In this document: positions 59,821 through 64,000 of the stretch, one piece after another
Position numbering within the stretch: the stretch's first letter is position 1
How the letters are laid out: each line of letters starts with the position of its first letter
Source of the DNA: Nonomuraea longispora
GTDB lineage: Bacteria > Actinomycetota > Actinomycetes > Streptosporangiales > Streptosporangiaceae
NCBI RefSeq assembly: GCF_004348345.1
Contig: NZ_SMJZ01000002.1
Location: forward strand, 50,862-114,861
Direction of reading: 5' to 3'
Length of the DNA stretch: 64,000 bases
Made by a program: the position numbers and the translations under genes
The notes under the pieces: generated by a model
Databases searched by the model: none
What the model was told of the DNA's origin: nothing
The model's input: the letters and a program-made list of their open reading frames with translations, nothing else

Positions 59821-60936
59821 ATGGCGGCACGTCCCGACATGGCCAGAAAGCTCCTCATCTACTGGATGGACGCCGTCATGGCCGGCATGGCCGTGGTGTT
59901 CGCCGCGCTCACCATCGCCGAGACGGCGGCCGGCACGATCTCCGTCGCCCGCGGGGCGTCCGTCCTCATGTGCCTGCTCGGCTTCTTCGGGCTCTATCCC
60001 TTCCTCCTCAGGCAGGCCTTCGACCACCGGCCGAGGCCCACGCCCAAGCTGGCGCTCGCGGCGGTGTTCGCGTTGGGCATGCTGGTGCTCATGCCGCACA
60101 ACGGCGACATCGCCAGCCTGCGCTGGGAGAGCGTCACCCTGTGGTTGTCGGCCGCCGCGCTCTACCTGCCGCTGTGGGCGACGGTCTGCCTGGGCACGGC
60201 CTCGGTCGCCATGTCCACCGTGTTCCTCGCCCACACGACCGGCCAGGCGTGGCCGGGTATCCTCCTCAGCGAGACCGCCGTGGCCGTCGTCCTGATCGCG
60301 GCCATGCTGCTGTGGCGCTGGCTCTGGTGGATGATCAGGGACGCGCACAAGAGCCGCGAGGCGAAGGCGAGCCTGGCCGTCGCGGAGGAGCGGCTGCGCT
60401 TCGCCCGCGACCTGCACGACCTGCTCGGCCACAGCCTCGCCGTGATCACGCTGAAGAGCGAGCTGGCCGCCAAGCTGGCCACCAAGGACGCCGCGAGGGC
60501 GTCCGCCGAGATGGCCGCCGTACGCGAACTGGCCGGCGAGTCGCTGGCCGAGGTGCAGCAGGCCGTGCACGGTTACCAGCGGCTCGACCTGGAGGAGGAG
60601 CTCGACGGCGTACGCGTCGCCCTGGAGGCCACGGGCGCCCGGTGCGAGATCCGGGCCAGAGCCGACGGGCTGGGGCCCGAGGCCAGGACGCTGCTGGCGT
60701 GGGCGGTGCGCGAGGGCGGCACCAACGTGCTCAAGCACAGCAGGGCCACCCGCTGCGCCATCACGATCGACGGAGGCGTGCTGGAGATGGTCAACGACGG
60801 CGTGAACGGCCTGCCGGGCACGCCGGGAAACGGCCTGCGCGGCCTTTCGGAGCGGCTGGTCGCGGCGGGCGGCTCGTTCTCCGCGGCGCCCACCAGGTCG
60901 GGCGAGTTCCTGCTGCGCGCGGCGGTGCCGTCGTGA
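59821..60936 (+). CDS. Membrane sensor histidine kinase (NarL-system type), canonical
   Basis: The 371-residue kinase has five or six N-terminal membrane segments (residues about 10-155), a short coiled segment, and a HisKA_3 dimerisation helix. Its phosphoacceptor is His199 in R-F-A-R-D-L-H-D-L-L-G-H-S-L. A compact HATPase domain follows with the N-box V-R-E-G-G-T-N-V-L-K-H-S and a GNGLRGLSERL G-box. This is the DesK/LiaS-like family. AGGAGG lies five bases before ATG 59821. Its stop overlaps the start of a second, degenerate kinase gene; the response regulator gene follows. The signal is unknown. Confidence 0.93.
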   Translation: MAARPDMARKLLIYWMDAVMAGMAVVFAALTIAETAAGTISVARGASVLMCLLGFFGLYPFLLRQAFDHRPRPTPKLALAAVFALGMLVLMPHNGDIASLRWESVTLWLSAAALYLPLWATVCLGTASVAMSTVFLAHTTGQAWPGILLSETAVAVVLIAAMLLWRWLWWMIRDAHKSREAKASLAVAEERLRFARDLHDLLGHSLAVITLKSELAAKLATKDAARASAEMAAVRELAGESLAEVQQAVHGYQRLDLEEELDGVRVALEATGARCEIRARADGLGPEARTLLAWAVREGGTNVLKHSRATRCAITIDGGVLEMVNDGVNGLPGTPGNGLRGLSERLVAAGGSFSAAPTRSGEFLLRAAVPS

Positions 60937-62036
60937 GGGCGATCACCCGGATGCGGAACGCGACGAAGCTCGACAAGGCCCGCTGGCTGATCGTCTGCTC
61001 CTCCGACACGCTCATGGTTGTGGCCCTCGTCGGCTTCGTCCAGCTGTACTTCGGATGGCAGCAGGGCTTGCCCTGGCAGCTGGCCGCGACCGCCGCCCTG
61101 CTGCTGCTGACTCTCGTCGTGCTGAGCACGCGGCCGTTCAGGATCGCCGTCAGGGGCGGGAAGCGGCCCACGGCGATCATCGCCGTGGCCGGGGTGATCG
61201 TCCTGCTCCTGTCGTTCGTCCCGGTCTTCTGGGCGACCGCGACGTGGCTGGGGATGGTCGCGACGTTCGCCCGCAGGAGGACCGTCGTCGCCCTGTCCGT
61301 CGCGTCGATCGTGGTCACCAACCTGTACGTGACACTGGCCAACGCCTTCCTCCCCGAACTGCTGCTCGTCCAGGTGCTGATCACCGTCATCTCGGTCGGC
61401 GCGGTGTGGGCCCACCTGCGGCTCTGGCACCTGACCAAGGAGGCGCACGAAGGGCAGGAGGCGCTGTCCAGGCTGGCGGTGTCGGAGGAACGCCTGCGCT
61501 TCGCCCGCGACCTCAACGACCTGCTCGGGCAGAGCCTCACCGACATCGCGGCCAGGACCGCCCACGCCGAGCGAACCCTGCGCTCCGGGCAGGAGGCGGC
61601 TCCCGAGATGTTCGAGGTGCGCGACCTGGCCAGGCGGTCGCTGCGCGAGGTGCGCAACGTCGTCCAGAGCTACCGGGCGATCGACCTGGACGAGGTCCTC
61701 GCCAGCGTGCGGGCGGTGCTGGAGGCGGCGGACGTACGCTGCACCGTGCGCGCCGAGATCTCCTCGCTGTCGCCCGAGACCCGCACGCTGCTGGCCACGG
61801 TCGTACGCGAGGGCGCGACGAACGTGCTCAAGCACAGCAAGGCCGAACGCTGCACGATCATCATCCAGGACGGAGTGCTGGAGATGTCCAACGACGGGGT
61901 GAACGGGCCGGTGGGCGCGCATGCGCCGAACGGCCTGGCTGGGCTGGCCCAGCGCGTACGCGCGGCGGGCGGCACCCTGGAGGCGCGACCCACCCGCGAG
62001 GGACACTACCTGCTGCGCGCGGCGGTGCCGGCATGA
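60933..62036 (+). CDS. Degenerate sensor kinase: phosphoacceptor His replaced by Asn
   Basis: The 367-residue protein has the same plan as the kinase before it: about five N-terminal membrane segments, dimerisation helix, HATPase domain. In the normally invariant motif it reads R-F-A-R-D-L-N195-D-L-L-G-Q200-S-L, so the phosphoacceptor His and the following GH histidine are both lost. The ATP-binding N-box (V-R-E-G-A-T-N-V-L-K-H-S) and the G-box region (PNGLAGLAQRV) are intact. It therefore cannot autophosphorylate at the usual site, but could bind ATP, form heterodimers and act on the partner kinase. It overlaps the first kinase gene by four bases, so the two are made together. Confidence 0.92.
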   Translation: MRAITRMRNATKLDKARWLIVCSSDTLMVVALVGFVQLYFGWQQGLPWQLAATAALLLLTLVVLSTRPFRIAVRGGKRPTAIIAVAGVIVLLLSFVPVFWATATWLGMVATFARRRTVVALSVASIVVTNLYVTLANAFLPELLLVQVLITVISVGAVWAHLRLWHLTKEAHEGQEALSRLAVSEERLRFARDLNDLLGQSLTDIAARTAHAERTLRSGQEAAPEMFEVRDLARRSLREVRNVVQSYRAIDLDEVLASVRAVLEAADVRCTVRAEISSLSPETRTLLATVVREGATNVLKHSKAERCTIIIQDGVLEMSNDGVNGPVGAHAPNGLAGLAQRVRAAGGTLEARPTREGHYLLRAAVPA

Positions 62037-62067
62037 CCGCGCGCGTGCCGCGTACGAGGAGGCTCTC

Positions 62068-62667
62068 ATGACCACCCGCGTGCTGCTCGCCGACGACGAG
62101 CACCTCGTCAGGGGCGCCATCGCGGCCCTGCTCGACCTGGAGGACGGCATCCAGGTCGTGGCCCAGGTGGGCCGGGGCGACGAGGTGGTGGCCGCGGTGG
62201 CCGAGCACCGGCCTGACGTGGCCGTCCTCGACATCGAGATGCCGGGCATGGACGGTCTGAGCGCCGCCGAGCAGATCAGCTCCGCGTGCAAGATCGTCAT
62301 CCTGACGAGCCTGGGCCGCCCCGGTTACCTGCGCCGGGCCATGGCGGCCGGCGTGAGCGGCTTTCTCGGCAAGGACGCCTCGGCGGAGGAGCTGGCCATG
62401 GCCATCCGCAAGGTCCAGGCGGGCGGGCGTTACCTCGACGCCGAGCTGGCCGCCGCGGCGATGGCCGCCGGCGACAGCCCGCTGACCGAGCGCGAGCGCG
62501 ACGCGCTGCGTCTGGCCGGCGACGGGGCCACGATCTCCAGGATCGCGGGCGAGCTGCACCTGACCGAGGGCACCGTACGCAACTACCTGTCGAGCGCCAT
62601 GACCAAGCTCAACGCGCAGAACCGCCTTGAGGCCATCCGCACGGCGCAGCGCATGGGCTGGCTGTGA
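62068..62667 (+). CDS. NarL/DesR-type response regulator
   Basis: The 199-residue protein has a receiver domain with acidic pocket D9-D10-E11, phosphoacceptor Asp55 (V-A-V-L-D-I-E-M-P-G), the switch threonine in ILTS and Lys in GKDAS. Its C-terminal LuxR-type helix-turn-helix is LTERERDALRLAGDGATISRIAGELHLTEGTVRNYLSSAMTKL in its parts (L-T-E-R-E-R-D, T-E-G-T-V-R-N-Y). ACGAGGAGG precedes ATG 62068. It is the only regulator for the two kinases upstream. Regulators of this kind often control transporter or membrane-lipid genes; the targets are not evident here. Confidence 0.94.
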   Translation: MTTRVLLADDEHLVRGAIAALLDLEDGIQVVAQVGRGDEVVAAVAEHRPDVAVLDIEMPGMDGLSAAEQISSACKIVILTSLGRPGYLRRAMAAGVSGFLGKDASAEELAMAIRKVQAGGRYLDAELAAAAMAAGDSPLTERERDALRLAGDGATISRIAGELHLTEGTVRNYLSSAMTKLNAQNRLEAIRTAQRMGWL

Positions 62668-62692
62668 CCCGTTGAGGCCCCAGCCGCCCGGC

Positions 62693-63943
62693 CTACGCCC
62701 GTACGAGCAGCGCGACGCACTCCACGTGATGGGTCATCGGGAAGGCGTCGAAGGCCCGCAGGTCCGCCAGCGTGTAGCCGCGCTCCGCCAGCCAGGCCAG
62801 GTCGCGGGCAAGAGTGGCCGGGTCGCACGACACGTACACGATGCGCAGCGCCTCCAGCGACGCGACGCGCGTCACCACCTCCCGCCCCAGCCCCGCTCTG
62901 GGCGGGTCGACCACGACGAGGTCGGCCCGCTCGATCTCGAACCGGTCGAGCGCGTCCTCGACGCGCCCCCGCTCCACGCGCGCCTGCGGCAGGTCGCGGA
63001 GGTTGGCGCGGGCGTCACGGACGGCGGACTCCTCCGACTCCAGCCCGAACACCGCCCCCTCGGGTCCCACGGCCTCCGCCAGGCCGGCCGCGAACAGGCC
63101 CACCCCGCAGTAGAGGTCGAGCGCCCACTCCCCCGGCTCGGGCGCGGCGTACGCCAGCACCGCGTCGAGCAGCGTCTCGGCGGCCCCGGGGTGCACCTGC
63201 CAGAAGCCGCTGCCCGCCACCCGGAACCGGCGCTCGCCCGCCTGCTCGTGCAACACGCCCGACCCGCGCCTCGGCACCGTGCGGCCCTTGCCCTGGTCGA
63301 GCAGGACGGAGGCGGGCACTTCGAGGTCGGGCACGGTGACGCTGCGCCGGGGCCGTGGTTTGACGACCACGGCCCGGTCGCCCTGGGACGAGGCGATGAC
63401 CTCGATGCCGGACGCGCCCGGCCAGGTGTGCTCCTCGGCGGCGACCGCCTCGACCTCGGGATGGGCGATCAGGCAGGCGTCGACGACCTCGATCGCGTGG
63501 GAGCGGTGGCGGCGGAAGCCCAGCTCGCCGGAGGGCAGCGCGGCGAACTGCACCCGCGTGCGCCAGCCGAGTCCGTCCTCGGCCCCCGGCACCTCCTCGA
63601 CCACGACCTCGCGCTCGATGCCCGCCAGCCGCTGCAGTTGCTCGGCCACGACCTGCGCCTTGAGCCGCCGCTGCGCCTCCAGCGTGGCGTGCTGCCAGTC
63701 GCAGCCGCCGCAGCGCCCGGGCCCCGCGAAGGGGCAGGGCGGGATGACCCGGTCGGGCGACGGATCGAGGATCTCCACGGCGTCGGCCCGCAGGAACCGG
63801 GTGGTCTCCTCGGTGACGTGTGCGATCACCCTCTCGCCGGGCAGCGCATGGCGCACGAAGACCACCCGCCCGTCGTGGCGTGCCACACACCAGCCGCCAT
63901 GGGCGACCGGACCTACCGTCAGCTCGAGAGATGCCTGTTCCAC
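62693..63943 (-). CDS. Class I SAM-dependent RNA uracil-C5 methyltransferase (TrmA/RlmD type)
   Basis: The 416-residue protein has an N-terminal TRAM RNA-binding domain (ELTVGPVAHGGWCVAR to RFLRADAVEILDPSPDR). The [4Fe-4S] cysteine cluster is C-P-F-A-G-P-G-R-C-G-G-C, and a central insertion domain follows. The C-terminal Rossmann methyltransferase has DLYCGVGLFAAGLA, VVDPPRAGLG and the catalytic cysteine in Y-V-S-C-D-P-A-T-L-A-R-D. It would make 5-methyluridine in tRNA or 23S rRNA; the exact position cannot be told from sequence. GTG 63943 gives the expected N-terminus. It converges with the response regulator gene across 25 bases. Confidence 0.93.
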   Translation of the reverse strand: MEQASLELTVGPVAHGGWCVARHDGRVVFVRHALPGERVIAHVTEETTRFLRADAVEILDPSPDRVIPPCPFAGPGRCGGCDWQHATLEAQRRLKAQVVAEQLQRLAGIEREVVVEEVPGAEDGLGWRTRVQFAALPSGELGFRRHRSHAIEVVDACLIAHPEVEAVAAEEHTWPGASGIEVIASSQGDRAVVVKPRPRRSVTVPDLEVPASVLLDQGKGRTVPRRGSGVLHEQAGERRFRVAGSGFWQVHPGAAETLLDAVLAYAAPEPGEWALDLYCGVGLFAAGLAEAVGPEGAVFGLESEESAVRDARANLRDLPQARVERGRVEDALDRFEIERADLVVVDPPRAGLGREVVTRVASLEALRIVYVSCDPATLARDLAWLAERGYTLADLRAFDAFPMTHHVECVALLVRA

Positions 63944-64000
63944 ACCGACACCCTATGTGCGCCGGCGCGGGCGGCCGTCACGGGCGGGGGGGCCGCGCCG

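Overview
The window is very GC-rich, codes densely on both strands, and shows strong third-position GC, frequent GTG starts and purine-rich Shine-Dalgarno sequences. Together with HemQ-type haem synthesis, a CelR/CebR-type sugar operator, an SSI-type protease inhibitor, F420-type LLM oxidoreductase and DUF3000/DUF1707 proteins, this indicates a chromosomal segment of a soil Actinomycete. A Streptosporangiales genus such as Nonomuraea is the best guess (inference). I see no rRNA or tRNA genes, CRISPR arrays, prophage or intact insertion sequences.

Layout. 1-3.5 kb: a cut MBL-fold hydrolase, a stand-alone LigD polymerase domain, msrB, a 35-residue Cys-pair protein and a membrane-anchored unknown. 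3.6-7.1 kb: haem genes hemQ-hemG and hemE, all leftward. 7.5-9.7 kb: a small zinc-ribbon protein, a DUF3000 protein and RNase D. 9.8-18.6 kb: a LacI-family regulon. An oxidoreductase/DUF993/TIM-barrel operon reads right behind a perfect LacI-type operator; lacI itself, with a near-identical operator, leads a leftward TIM-barrel/phosphodiesterase run. A rifampin-phosphotransferase-like gene lies between. 18.6-30 kb: a repeat-rich membrane protein, fadA-fadJ beta-oxidation genes, an SSI inhibitor, an APC permease, dxs, and two secreted zinc metallopeptidases. 30-34.5 kb: a xylose-type ABC transporter with its ROK regulator. 34.6-36.3 kb: a decayed patch with three gene fragments (P-loop kinase, MazF toxin, third metallopeptidase) around an intact TauE-type permease. 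36.5-42.9 kb: aconitase, a membrane hydrolase, PadR and DUF1707 genes, and an epimerase behind a doubly operated promoter.

42.9-51 kb: a six-gene leftward locus for oligosaccharide use (family-5 binding protein, two Opp-type permeases, two ATPases, GH2 beta-mannosidase). Its promoter region holds a perfect 14-bp CelR/CebR operator. 51.3-53.6 kb: a CAP-domain secreted protein and a sugar porter. 53.6-57.7 kb: the Hen1-Pnkp RNA repair pair. 57.7-59.8 kb: an LLM oxidoreductase and a GH18-like secreted protein. 59.8-62.7 kb: two tandem histidine kinases and one NarL-type regulator; the second kinase has lost its phosphoacceptor histidine. 62.7-63.9 kb: a TrmA/RlmD-type RNA methyltransferase.

The most interesting items are the kinase/pseudokinase/regulator trio, the two LacI-family operator systems that tie distant genes into predicted regulons, and the decayed patch where a truncated MazF abuts a truncated metallopeptidase.
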